DNA from: a virus | Length of the DNA: 21,185 nt | IMG/VR virus record: IMGVR_UViG_3300024255_000195 | Coordinates: 1-21,185 of that record | Strand: one strand, 5' to 3' | In this document: positions 13,195-20,513 of the stretch, piece by piece | Layout: every line of letters begins with the position of its first letter | Position numbering within the stretch: position 1 is the first letter of the stretch | Made by a program: the position numbers and the translations under genes | Notes under the pieces: model-generated | Seen by the model: only the letters and a program-made list of their open reading frames with translations | What the model was told of the DNA's origin: nothing | The model's database searches: none

Positions 13195-13677
13195 ATGTCT
13201 ATAGATAAAAACGGTAACGGTGAAACTAGGGCAACCCTAACTTCACTATCAAAAGAAGTGTACGACAATCGTACAAGTATAGAGGTGTTGAAGTCTGAAC
13301 TTCAACAGAGCAATATGGTACATAGAAGACTAGACACGGCGATTGACAAGTTAACTAATATCAGTAGTGGTATTAAATCAATGCTTGCTGTACACGAAGA
13401 AAAACTAAATCAAGCAGAAAAATTAGATGAAATTATCTTCTCAAAGTTAAAGGACAGACAAGAAGATACTGAAACGAGATATAGACAACTAAAAGATAAT
13501 ATTGATATGACTGAAAAGCGTATTATGAATGAAATAAGGTCTATTAAGAACTCTCTAGGAGAAAAGGTAAATATGCTAGAGAAGTGGAAATACTTAATAA
13601 TCGGTGGTTCTATTGTAATAGGATTCATTTTAGCAAGAAACTTCCCATTAGTTGTAGAGTTAATGAAAGTATCATAG
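13195..13677 (+). CDS. Long coiled-coil protein with C-terminal membrane anchor
   Basis: The 160-residue product has AAAGG at 13182-13186 before its ATG. Residues 15-130 are helical with heptad spacing and include VHRRLDTAIDKLTNISSGIK, then SMLAVHEEKL, a motif I recall from related cyanophage proteins. One transmembrane helix lies near the C-terminus (about 132-148, YLIIGGSIVIGFILA), followed by a short polar end. It is the last gene before the replication-module promoter. Tail-anchored coiled coils of this type in marine phages have no known function. Confidence 0.65.
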   Translation: MSIDKNGNGETRATLTSLSKEVYDNRTSIEVLKSELQQSNMVHRRLDTAIDKLTNISSGIKSMLAVHEEKLNQAEKLDEIIFSKLKDRQEDTETRYRQLKDNIDMTEKRIMNEIRSIKNSLGEKVNMLEKWKYLIIGGSIVIGFILARNFPLVVELMKVS

Positions 13678-13681
13678 GTGC

Positions 13682-13710
13682 TTGACAAATAGCATAAGAT
13701 ATAGTATGAT
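13682..13710 (+). promoter_or_regulatory. Strong sigma70-like promoter for the replication and nucleotide module
   Basis: TTGACA at 13682-13687 and TATGAT at 13705-13710 are separated by 17 bases, and the -35 sits in TGCTTGACA. It is located between the envelope-protein block and the primase gene, with predicted RNA start near 13717. No second promoter is obvious before nrdA or nrdB, so these are probably one operon. Confidence 0.85.
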
Positions 13711-13738
13711 GTGTACTATATTAATTAAAGAGTGCTAA

Positions 13739-14749
13739 ATGTCAAGTTATACAGATTTAAAATTCATCAACGAAATCTCGGCCCGACTAGGTCATTTTAA
13801 GAAAAAAGGTGACTATCTATTTAACTTTAGATGTCCACATTGTGGTGATAGTCAAAAGTCCAAACTAAAGTCCAGAGGTTATTTCTACCGTAAGAAAAAC
13901 GATATGTTTTTCAAATGCCACAATTGTGGTATGGGTCAGAACCTCGCTAACTTTCTAAAACACATAGACCCAAAAGTCTATGAAAAATATCTATTAGAAA
14001 GATATAAGTCGGACGCACCAGCGACACCAAAACCAGAGTTTAAGTTTGATTTTAAACCGAAGTTGAAGATAGAGAATGACTATATATCTGAACTTACGGC
14101 AATATCAAATTTAGAAGACAAACATCCAGTACGAGAGTATGTGGAGAAGAGAATGATACCTGAAAAGTATTTTGACAAACTTTTCTTATGTCATAAGTTT
14201 TACGAGTGGGCACACAAAATCGCACCTCGTAAATACAACACTAGTAAGTATGACCATCCAAGACTAGTGATACCGTTCTATGATACAGACGGTAAAGTAT
14301 TCGCCTATCAAGGTCGTGCCTTTGGTAAAGAGACACCAAAGTATGTAACCATTAAGTTAGACGAAGACAAAGATAAGATATACGGATTAGAAAGAGTAAA
14401 CTTTGCACAACACATTTATGTTGTAGAAGGTCCTATTGATAGTTTGTTTATTGATAATAGTATTGCAGCCGGCGGCGCTGATTTGACGCTAGATAGTAAA
14501 TATAATCCTGAAAAGGTGACATATATATTTGATAACGAACCAAGAAACAAAGAAATAATTAAACGAATGGAAAAGATAATTGAATTAGGTTACAACATTT
14601 TTATTTGGCCAGAAGATATACAACTCAAAGATGTTAATGACTTAATTATGACAGGTGTATCTAAAGTACAACTACAAGAGATTATAAGTATCAACACATA
14701 TTCAAAATTATCAGCGAAACAAGTTTTAACAAATTATAGAAAAGCATAG
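13739..14749 (+). CDS. DNA primase, T4 gp61-like
   Basis: The 336-residue product has an N-terminal zinc-binding domain with C32-x2-C35 (RCPHCGDSQKSK) and C60-x2-C63 (FKCHNCGMG), then a linker, a helical segment (HPVREYVEKRMIPEKYFDK) and a TOPRIM-type catalytic region. In that region IYVVEGPIDSLF supplies E230, and YIFDNEP and DVND supply further acidic metal ligands. This order and size match T4-like primase, which acts with a gp41-type helicase to lay RNA primers for lagging-strand synthesis. No helicase is in this window. It leads the operon after a strong promoter and is followed after 12 bases by nrdA. Confidence 0.9.
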   Translation: MSSYTDLKFINEISARLGHFKKKGDYLFNFRCPHCGDSQKSKLKSRGYFYRKKNDMFFKCHNCGMGQNLANFLKHIDPKVYEKYLLERYKSDAPATPKPEFKFDFKPKLKIENDYISELTAISNLEDKHPVREYVEKRMIPEKYFDKLFLCHKFYEWAHKIAPRKYNTSKYDHPRLVIPFYDTDGKVFAYQGRAFGKETPKYVTIKLDEDKDKIYGLERVNFAQHIYVVEGPIDSLFIDNSIAAGGADLTLDSKYNPEKVTYIFDNEPRNKEIIKRMEKIIELGYNIFIWPEDIQLKDVNDLIMTGVSKVQLQEIISINTYSKLSAKQVLTNYRKA

Positions 14750-14761
14750 TAGGAGAAATAG

Positions 14762-17128
14762 ATGACTGAAACACAAATTAATGTTATAAAAAGAAATGGG
14801 CGTGGACAAGAGCCTTTGAATATTGACAAGATACACGATATGGTAGAATATGCTTGTGAAGATATAAAAGGAGTTTCATCAAGTCAAGTTGAAATGAATA
14901 GTGGTTTACAATTTTACGATAATATTCCTACAGACCAAATACAACAGATTTTAATTAGGTCTGCTTCAGACTTAATCTCATTAGAATATCCAAACTATCA
15001 ATATGTTGCAAGTAGACTTCTTCTTTATAGTTTAAGAAAAAGTATCAATGGTAAACTATGGGACCATCCTCATTTGTTTGCTCACACAAAGAAGTGTGTA
15101 GATTTAGGTGTCTATGACGCAGACATTTTAAAACAATATGAAGAAGGTGACTTTGATAGAATGAATACTATGATTGACCACGATAGAGATTATAGTTTTA
15201 CCTATGCAGGATTAAGACAAGTTATGGATAAGTATCTTGTACAAGACAGAAGTAGTGGTGCAATCTTTGAGACACCACAATTTATGTATATGATGATTGC
15301 GGCTACAATCTTTGCGAAGTATCCTAAAAACAAAAGATTATCATACATTAAAAAGTATTACAATGCTATCTCACAATTTAAGATAAACATTCCTACGCCT
15401 GTTATGGCGGGTGTTAGAACCCCTATGAAACAATATGCTAGTTGTGTACTTGTAGATGTCGCAGATAGTCTTCCTAGTATCTTTAGCAGTGATACAGCGA
15501 TTGGTTATTACACAGCACAAAGAGCAGGTATAGGTATCAATGCAGGTCGTATTAGAGGTATCAATAGTAGAATTAGAGGTGGTGAAGTTGCACATACAGG
15601 TGTTGTTCCTTTCTTAAAGAAGTTTGAAGCAACCGTAAAATCTTGTACACAAAACGGTGTAAGAGGTGGTTGTGCTACGGTACACTTTCCTATCTGGCAT
15701 AAAGAGATAGAAGATATTATTGTTTTAAAGAACAACAAAGGTAGTGAAGATAATAGAGTTAGAAAACTAGATTATTCAATTCAACTATCAAAACTATTTT
15801 ATGAGAGATTTATTAATGATGAAGAAATGACATTATTCTCTCCACACGAAACGCCAGGTCTTTATGACGCTTTCGGTACACCAGAGTTTGATGAGTTGTA
15901 CAAGAAGTATGAGAAAGACACAAAGATTTATAGAAAGAAAATAAGTACACAAAAATTGTTTATGGACTTATTAAAAGAAAGAGCAGAAACTGGTCGTATG
16001 TACATTATGAATATTGACCACGCAAATTCTCACTCTTCTTTTAAAGACAAAGTTAATATGTCTAATCTATGCCAAGAAATTACATTACCTACAGACCCTA
16101 TTGAACATATAGATGGTGATGGTGAGATTGCATTATGTATTTTAAGTGCAATTAATGTTGGACTATTAAAGAATTTAGATGAGTTAGAAAGTTTATGCGA
16201 CTTATCAGTAAGAGCATTAGAAGAGATTATAGACCATCAGAAGTATCCAGTAAGAGCTGCTGAAATCTCTACAAAGGCACGAAGAAGTTTAGGTATTGGT
16301 TATATCGGACTTGCACACTATCTAGCGAAGAAAGGTTTTAATTATGACCAAAAGATGGCGTGGAAAGAAGTTGATAAACTAACAGAAAGTTTCCAATACT
16401 ACCTGTTGAAAGCAAGTAATGAAATTGCAAAAGAAAAAACAAAGTGTGATTACTTTGACAGGACAAAATATTCAGATGGTATCTTACCTATTGATACTTA
16501 CAAAAAAGAAGTTGATGAGATTGTAAATCGTAAACTCAGCTTTGATTGGGAAGCATTAAGAAAAGATATTATGCAATACGGGCTAAGACACAGCACTCTC
16601 TCCGCTCAAATGCCTTCTGAATCATCTAGTGTGGTTTCCAATGCTACAAACGGCATTGAACCACCTAGAGATTATCTATCAGTTAAGAAGAGTAAGAAAG
16701 GTACATTGAAACAAGTTGTACCCGACTATGCAAGACTAAAGAATAACTATACTTTATTATGGGATATGAAGAGTAATGAAGGTTATATAAATATCGTTGC
16801 AGTAATGCAGAAGTATTTTGACCAAGGTATATCAGGTAACTGGTCATACAATCCAGAACTTTTTGAAGATAACCAAGTCCCTGTATCTACAATGGCACAA
16901 GACTTGTTAAATACATATAAGTATGGTTGGAAAACATCTTACTATCAAAACACTTATGACGGTAAGAAAGAAGATGAACCTATGCACCCTATGACTTATG
17001 ATGAACAAATCGTAGGTAGTGTTAATCTTCAACCAGACCAAAAGAAGAATGTGCTACAAGACACGCAAACAGAAGTTTCAGTTCCTGTCGTAGAAGATGA
17101 CGGTGAATGTGAAGCTTGTAATATTTAA
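14762..17128 (+). CDS. nrdA: Class Ia ribonucleotide reductase, large (alpha) subunit
   Basis: The 788-residue product is full length for NrdA. An ATP-cone occupies residues about 5-95 (NVIKRNGRGQEPLNIDKIHD), so dATP feedback control is probably kept. Catalytic residues are present: C228 (YASCVLVD) and C459 (ALCILSA) as the redox pair, and N435, C437 and E439 in MSNLCQEITLPT as the active site with the thiyl Cys. The radical-transfer tyrosine pair is in TSYYQNT, and the C-terminal reducing pair is C783/C786 (CEAC). PSESSSVVSNATNGIEPP is the phosphate-binding signature. No intron or intein interrupts it. It reduces ribonucleoside diphosphates with NrdB, encoded 18 bases downstream, to supply dNTPs. 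AGGAGA at 14751-14756 serves the ATG. Confidence 0.97.
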   Translation: MTETQINVIKRNGRGQEPLNIDKIHDMVEYACEDIKGVSSSQVEMNSGLQFYDNIPTDQIQQILIRSASDLISLEYPNYQYVASRLLLYSLRKSINGKLWDHPHLFAHTKKCVDLGVYDADILKQYEEGDFDRMNTMIDHDRDYSFTYAGLRQVMDKYLVQDRSSGAIFETPQFMYMMIAATIFAKYPKNKRLSYIKKYYNAISQFKINIPTPVMAGVRTPMKQYASCVLVDVADSLPSIFSSDTAIGYYTAQRAGIGINAGRIRGINSRIRGGEVAHTGVVPFLKKFEATVKSCTQNGVRGGCATVHFPIWHKEIEDIIVLKNNKGSEDNRVRKLDYSIQLSKLFYERFINDEEMTLFSPHETPGLYDAFGTPEFDELYKKYEKDTKIYRKKISTQKLFMDLLKERAETGRMYIMNIDHANSHSSFKDKVNMSNLCQEITLPTDPIEHIDGDGEIALCILSAINVGLLKNLDELESLCDLSVRALEEIIDHQKYPVRAAEISTKARRSLGIGYIGLAHYLAKKGFNYDQKMAWKEVDKLTESFQYYLLKASNEIAKEKTKCDYFDRTKYSDGILPIDTYKKEVDEIVNRKLSFDWEALRKDIMQYGLRHSTLSAQMPSESSSVVSNATNGIEPPRDYLSVKKSKKGTLKQVVPDYARLKNNYTLLWDMKSNEGYINIVAVMQKYFDQGISGNWSYNPELFEDNQVPVSTMAQDLLNTYKYGWKTSYYQNTYDGKKEDEPMHPMTYDEQIVGSVNLQPDQKKNVLQDTQTEVSVPVVEDDGECEACNI

Positions 17129-17146
17129 TAATAAGAGGAAATAAAA

Positions 17147-18250
17147 TTGAGCAATACGGTATTCAATAAAGGAAAATCAATAGACTACACTAAACAACCT
17201 ATGTTTTTTGGTGAGGAACTACAGGTTCAAAGATATGATAATATGAAGTATCCAATCTTTGATAAACTTACACAACAACAATTAGGTTTTTTCTGGAGAC
17301 CAGAAGAAGTATCTTTGCAGAAAGACAGGTCTGATTGGTCAGCATTAAGACCAGAACAGAAGTTTATCTTTACATCTAATCTAAAATATCAAACTATGTT
17401 AGATAGTGTACAAGGTAGAGGTCCGTGTCTTGCGTTTTTACCTTTTGTATCATTACCAGAACTAGAAGGCTGTATCGTAACCTGGGACTTTATGGAGACA
17501 ATACATAGTAGAAGTTATACATACATTATTAAGAATTTGTATTCAGACCCAGCAGAAATATTTGATACTATTATAACAGATGAAAAGATTGAACGAAGAA
17601 GTAAATCAGTAACCAATGCCTATGATGACTTTATCCATACAGGTATGAAACATCAATTAGGTAATAAAGTTGATGAGTACGATTTAAAAGAAAAACTATG
17701 GAGAACACTTGTAACCGTAAACATATTAGAAGGTTTAAGATTTTATGTTTCTTTTGCTTGTAGTTTTGCATTTGGTGAATTAAAACTTATGGAAGGTAGT
17801 GCAAAGATTATCTCTTTTATTGCTAGAGACGAATCACAACACCTTGCCGTATCACAAAGAATTATTAATAACTATCGTGGTCCTGAAAACGATAAGGTTA
17901 TGAATAAGGTTATAAAAAATAATGAAAAGTTTGTTGAACAAATGTACAAAGACGCAGTAGAAGAAGAGAAGCGTTGGGCAACATATCTATTCTCAAAAGG
18001 TTCTATGGTAGGACTTTCTGAAAAGTTATTACACAATTATGTAGAATGGACAGCAAACAAAAGAATGAAAGCAATTGGTATTAAACCAATCTATGAACAA
18101 GGTAATGCTAATCCTTTACCGTGGACTGAACATTGGTTTAACAGCAGAAGTTTACAAAACGCACCACAAGAGACAGAAATAGAAAGTTATGTTATCGGTG
18201 GTATCAAACAAGATGTTGAAAAAGACCAGTTTAAGAAATTTAAATTATAA
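17147..18250 (+). CDS. nrdB: Class Ia ribonucleotide reductase, small (beta) subunit
   Basis: The start is a TTG at 17147 with GAGGA at 17135-17139; the resulting N-terminus (SNTVFNKGKSIDYTKQPMFF) aligns with E. coli NrdB, and a later ATG would remove conserved sequence. The 367-residue product has the complete di-iron/tyrosyl set: D86, E117, H120, radical Y124 (ETIHSRSYT), E195 (LEGLRFYVSF), E229 and H232 (ARDESQH). The hydrophobic C-terminal tail (KKFKL) is the usual docking peptide for NrdA. It makes the tyrosyl radical used by NrdA. The stop overlaps the next ATG (TAATG). Confidence 0.97.
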   Translation: MSNTVFNKGKSIDYTKQPMFFGEELQVQRYDNMKYPIFDKLTQQQLGFFWRPEEVSLQKDRSDWSALRPEQKFIFTSNLKYQTMLDSVQGRGPCLAFLPFVSLPELEGCIVTWDFMETIHSRSYTYIIKNLYSDPAEIFDTIITDEKIERRSKSVTNAYDDFIHTGMKHQLGNKVDEYDLKEKLWRTLVTVNILEGLRFYVSFACSFAFGELKLMEGSAKIISFIARDESQHLAVSQRIINNYRGPENDKVMNKVIKNNEKFVEQMYKDAVEEEKRWATYLFSKGSMVGLSEKLLHNYVEWTANKRMKAIGIKPIYEQGNANPLPWTEHWFNSRSLQNAPQETEIESYVIGGIKQDVEKDQFKKFKL

Positions 18251-18420
18251 TGGAAAAATCAAAATACGAATGTCCTCATTGCGAAGAGGAGTTTACAATA
18301 TCGTGGAAAAATGACGAACTGGAACCAATAACTTGTCCGTTTTGTGGAGGCTCAATAGACGAACCTGAAGAAGATGTTTTAACAGAGGATACCACAGATG
18401 ACGAAGATACTTGGAATTGA
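18250..18420 (+). CDS. Small zinc-ribbon protein (56 aa)
   Basis: A TAATG overlap with nrdB starts a 56-codon gene. Two CPxC knuckles, YECPHCEEEF (C8, C11) and ITCPFCGGS (C29, C32), are spaced as in a zinc ribbon, and the C-terminal 20 residues are strongly acidic. Such peptides are common in T4-like marine phages, usually annotated only as zinc-finger protein. Its last 23 bases overlap the RuvC-like gene, so expression of the two is linked. It could bind nucleic acid or another protein. Confidence 0.7.
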   Translation: MEKSKYECPHCEEEFTISWKNDELEPITCPFCGGSIDEPEEDVLTEDTTDDEDTWN

Positions 18421-18976
18421 TTACTCATTAACTTGTCCTGCTGTATGTGTTGTTGATGAACGACCATTAGTAGACAACCCATTAGAGAATTGTAAGTTTT
18501 ACTACTTAACAACCGTTAAGAAATACGAAGGTGTATTTTTAGATGGTAAGATAATAGGACATCTTATGCCTAAATGGAATAATGAACAAGAACGACACGA
18601 TAAAATTAGTGAATGGGTATTCAATAATTGTATAGGACACACAATAAATCCTAGAGTGTTTATAGAAGATTACTCATTTGGTAGTAAAGGAAGAGTATTC
18701 AATCTAGCAGAAAATTGTGGTTTATTAAAACATAAGTTATATAAGAAAGGTATCAAGTTTGATACCGTAGTACCTAGTGTAGTAAAGAAACTTGCCACAG
18801 GTAAAGGAAACGCAGACAAAGAGAAAATGTACGATAAGTTTTACGAGGAAACAGGTGTAAATCTTATGGAACATTTAGACCAACAAACTCTCAAAAATCC
18901 TGTTACCGACATAGTAGATAGTTATTTTATATTGAGGGGTGGCTATGACCAATATATGGACAAAAATCAGAAATAA
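18398..18976 (+). CDS. RuvC-like (RNase H fold) Holliday-junction resolvase family nuclease
   Basis: The 192-residue product has a RuvC-type core: beta-strand ILGIDYSLTCPAVCVVD with D8, then VFIEDYSFGSKGRVFN with E90 at the end of a strand, then the TGKGNADKEKM loop, and TDIVDSYFI with D171 and D174. These acidic positions match the four metal ligands of RuvC. I recall close relatives annotated as RuvC or crossover-junction nuclease in cyanophages. T4 uses the unrelated gp49 for resolving branched DNA before packaging, so this may replace it. It lies at the end of the replication and nucleotide operon and overlaps genes on both sides. Confidence 0.8.
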   Translation: MTKILGIDYSLTCPAVCVVDERPLVDNPLENCKFYYLTTVKKYEGVFLDGKIIGHLMPKWNNEQERHDKISEWVFNNCIGHTINPRVFIEDYSFGSKGRVFNLAENCGLLKHKLYKKGIKFDTVVPSVVKKLATGKGNADKEKMYDKFYEETGVNLMEHLDQQTLKNPVTDIVDSYFILRGGYDQYMDKNQK

Positions 18977-19190
18977 AGAACGATGGATAGGACTTGCAAT
19001 TGCAGTTTCTTCCGTATTCATCTTATCAGAAGCAAATATAGACACACAATGGATAGGTTGGTTATTATCAATCGTAGCGTGTATAATGTGGGTCTATTGG
19101 GGATATAAAGATAAAGATTATCCTAGAGCATTGATGGAATTGATGTATTTACTACTATCAATGAGAGCAATGTACAACTGGCTTATCTAA
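18945..19190 (+). CDS. Small three-helix membrane protein
   Basis: I prefer the ATG at 18945 over the GTG at 18939, because the GAGG at 18934-18937 is spaced for it. The 81-residue product has three hydrophobic helices (about residues 14-29, 37-53 and 62-80) with a conserved-looking loop YWGYKDKDYPRALMELMYLL. I faintly recognise this loop from phage and bacterial small membrane proteins related in layout to half of a PnuC- or SWEET-type transporter, but the match is from memory. It overlaps the RuvC-like gene by 32 bases. The next gene encodes another protein of the same size and topology. Confidence 0.6.
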   Translation: MTNIWTKIRNKERWIGLAIAVSSVFILSEANIDTQWIGWLLSIVACIMWVYWGYKDKDYPRALMELMYLLLSMRAMYNWLI

Positions 19191-19238
19191 AAGTCAGTAA
19201 AATCAACAAAAAAACTTCAAAAATAACCAAAATAGTGC

Positions 19239-19267
19239 TTGACATACTGCTAAAAGTATGGTATTAT
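19239..19267 (+). promoter_or_regulatory. Sigma70-like promoter, start point coincides with an ATG
   Basis: TTGACA at 19239-19244 and TATTAT at 19262-19267 are separated by 17 bases, with the shared TGCTTGACA form of the -35. The seventh base after the -10 is 19274, the A of the ATG of the following gene, so the mRNA may be leaderless. The surrounding 83-base gap otherwise holds only an A-rich stretch. Confidence 0.85.
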
Positions 19268-19273
19268 GTATAT

Positions 19274-19516
19274 ATGATGAAAAAACACACTATACAAAAC
19301 ACACTTAAATGGTTAGGAACCTTCATTTTGATACTTGGAACAGGTATTAATTCACTTGGAATATACCCCTTAGGCCCTCTAGTAATGGTGCTAGGAGGGT
19401 TAATCTGGTGTATCGTAGGTATCTTATGGAAAGAACTATCCTTAATAATCACAAATTTGACACTTTCTATCGTTTCAATCGTTGGAATATGTTATAAATT
19501 AGGGTATTTATTTTAA
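19274..19516 (+). CDS. Small three-helix membrane protein, possibly from a leaderless mRNA
   Basis: The frame is open back to a TTG at 19235, but that lies in the promoter, so I start at the ATG at 19274 (a second ATG follows directly at 19277). There is no ribosome-binding site upstream. The 80-residue product has three hydrophobic helices (about 12-30, 34-52 and 55-76), with GTGINSLGIYPLGPLVMVLG between the first two and WKELSLIITNL before the last. Size and topology match the preceding gene product, so they may be diverged duplicates or two halves of one complex. Function unknown. Confidence 0.6.
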   Translation: MMKKHTIQNTLKWLGTFILILGTGINSLGIYPLGPLVMVLGGLIWCIVGILWKELSLIITNLTLSIVSIVGICYKLGYLF

Positions 19517-19535
19517 TAATATGCTCGTTTTTTGC

Positions 19536-19564
19536 TTGACAATGATTGCGAAATGATGTATTAT
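19536..19564 (+). promoter_or_regulatory. Sigma70-like promoter for the small-gene cluster
   Basis: TTGACA at 19536-19541 and TATTAT at 19559-19564 with a 17-base spacer; the -35 again lies in TGCTTGACA. The predicted start base, 19571, is the A of an ATG that opens a 17-codon frame. The downstream genes to at least 20085 are chained by TAATG overlaps. Confidence 0.85.
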
Positions 19565-19570
19565 ATGAGT

Positions 19571-19624
19571 ATGAATAAGACAAAAGAACAATTAAATAAC
19601 AAAGGAGACACACACTATGAGTAA
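19571..19624 (+). other. Possible 17-codon leader ORF at the transcript 5' end
   Basis: The frame MNKTKEQLNNKGDTHYE starts at the predicted transcription start and its TAA (19622-19624) overlaps the ATG at 19617 of the next gene by eight bases. It could be a leaderless leader peptide coupled to that gene, or untranslated leader carrying the AAAGGAG ribosome-binding site at 19601-19607. Confidence 0.3.
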
Positions 19625-19805
19625 AGTAATGAACTATTATTGGGACGAAGCTGAAAAAGCAGTTGATAAGATTATTGAGAAATTGAAAGATGGTCAGATT
19701 GACTATGATACTTGCAAGTCTGAAATCTTAAAGACAGACAATATTGACCTGTGTTCAATTGATGAATACAATGTTGATGAAGTAATAACTTCGGAGACTG
19801 CTTAA
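19617..19805 (+). CDS. Small acidic helical protein (62 aa)
   Basis: AAAGGAG at 19601-19607 is a strong ribosome-binding site for the ATG. The 62-residue acidic product is mainly helical (WDEAEKAVDKIIEKLKDGQI), with two Cys at 33 and 46. I recall short proteins of this type (a DAEEAVDxI-like helix) in cyanophages, of unknown function. The TAA overlaps the next ATG. Confidence 0.6.
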   Translation: MSKVMNYYWDEAEKAVDKIIEKLKDGQIDYDTCKSEILKTDNIDLCSIDEYNVDEVITSETA

Positions 19806-20011
19806 TGACAGAATTATCAGATAAAGCAATGTCAGATATTGACAAATATAATAAGTTGAGAGAAGAAGAGTTAATCATAAAAAACAAACAAACAAGAAAT
19901 AAGTTTGAGAGAAAACTAGACGAATACAATCACACTATGGAATTTATTAGAACTATAGTGCCAGTTGCAATTTTAGTTTTACAAGTAGTAATCTTGGTGA
20001 GGTTGACTTAA
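19805..20011 (+). CDS. Small coiled-coil protein with C-terminal membrane anchor
   Basis: The 68-residue product begins on a TAATG overlap. Residues 8-45 are a charged helix (YNKLREEELIIKNKQTRNKF), and residues 48-66 (IRTIVPVAILVLQVVILV) form a transmembrane segment reaching almost to the C-terminus. It should be anchored in the inner membrane with a cytoplasmic coiled coil. I recall similar small cyanophage proteins with unknown role. Its stop overlaps the ATG of a 24-codon frame. Confidence 0.6.
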   Translation: MTELSDKAMSDIDKYNKLREEELIIKNKQTRNKFERKLDEYNHTMEFIRTIVPVAILVLQVVILVRLT

Positions 20012-20085
20012 TGATTACTAGTTTTTTTATAATGATGTTTACAATGATGACTATAATAATACTATTGAGAAAGGTACTATCATAA
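20011..20085 (+). CDS. 24-aa Met-rich membrane peptide
   Basis: A TAATG overlap on each side (20009-20013 and 20083-20087) frames a 24-codon gene. It encodes a hydrophobic peptide with six Met (TSFFIMMFTMMTIIILL) and a basic end (RKVLS). Exact packing between two genes argues for translation, though it could instead only pass ribosomes to the next gene. Confidence 0.45.
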   Translation: MITSFFIMMFTMMTIIILLRKVLS

Positions 20086-20513
20086 TGACAAAAGGTTCTA
20101 GTTTAAATTTAGTTTACGGTATTGAATACTATGATGAAGAAGATATGGAATACTTCTACATCTATCACACTATCTTTAGAAATGTTCCTTTAAGTCAGTT
20201 GAACAGACTAAACAACAAAGAATTTCAAAAAAGAATTAAAACCTATTGCGATAAGCATTATACAGAAAGTGCTATAAACGCTACAGGTAGCAGTAAAGTT
20301 GAAATGATACACGGCGACAAGTATTATGAAACTTACGAAGATGTATTTGGTGAAGATGTTGCCATTACAAGAGACAACGCTCTATTTAACGATTATGGTC
20401 AACTATGGAATGGTAGACAATTCTTTAAATATGATTTTGCACCAAAGTTAACACAACAATATGAACATAAACATTTGAATAAACTAGTAGGAGGATATAA
20501 GAATGATAATTAA
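20085..20513 (+). CDS. Unknown soluble phage protein (142 aa)
   Basis: I do not recognise this protein. It starts on a TAATG overlap, is 142 residues long, aromatic and acidic (GIEYYDEEDMEYFYIYHTIF), and has a basic helical middle (LNNKEFQKRIKTYCDKHYTE) and an aromatic C-terminal part (YGQLWNGRQFFKYDFAPKL). No signal peptide, membrane segment or catalytic motif is visible. It sits among tiny genes probably transcribed early from 19536. Position in this cluster suggests host-takeover or accessory function, without direct support. It overlaps the next start by 11 bases. Confidence 0.6.
   Translation: MTKGSSLNLVYGIEYYDEEDMEYFYIYHTIFRNVPLSQLNRLNNKEFQKRIKTYCDKHYTESAINATGSSKVEMIHGDKYYETYEDVFGEDVAITRDNALFNDYGQLWNGRQFFKYDFAPKLTQQYEHKHLNKLVGGYKNDN

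Noticed and set aside
16786-16793. TATAAATA inside nrdA
   Set aside because: Within a conserved coding segment with no gene start downstream for several hundred bases; chance hits of this word are expected in AT-rich DNA.
14762-18250. Intron, intein or homing endonuclease in the ribonucleotide reductase genes
   Set aside because: These genes are frequent targets in phages, but both read through without interruption and keep all catalytic residues at normal spacing.
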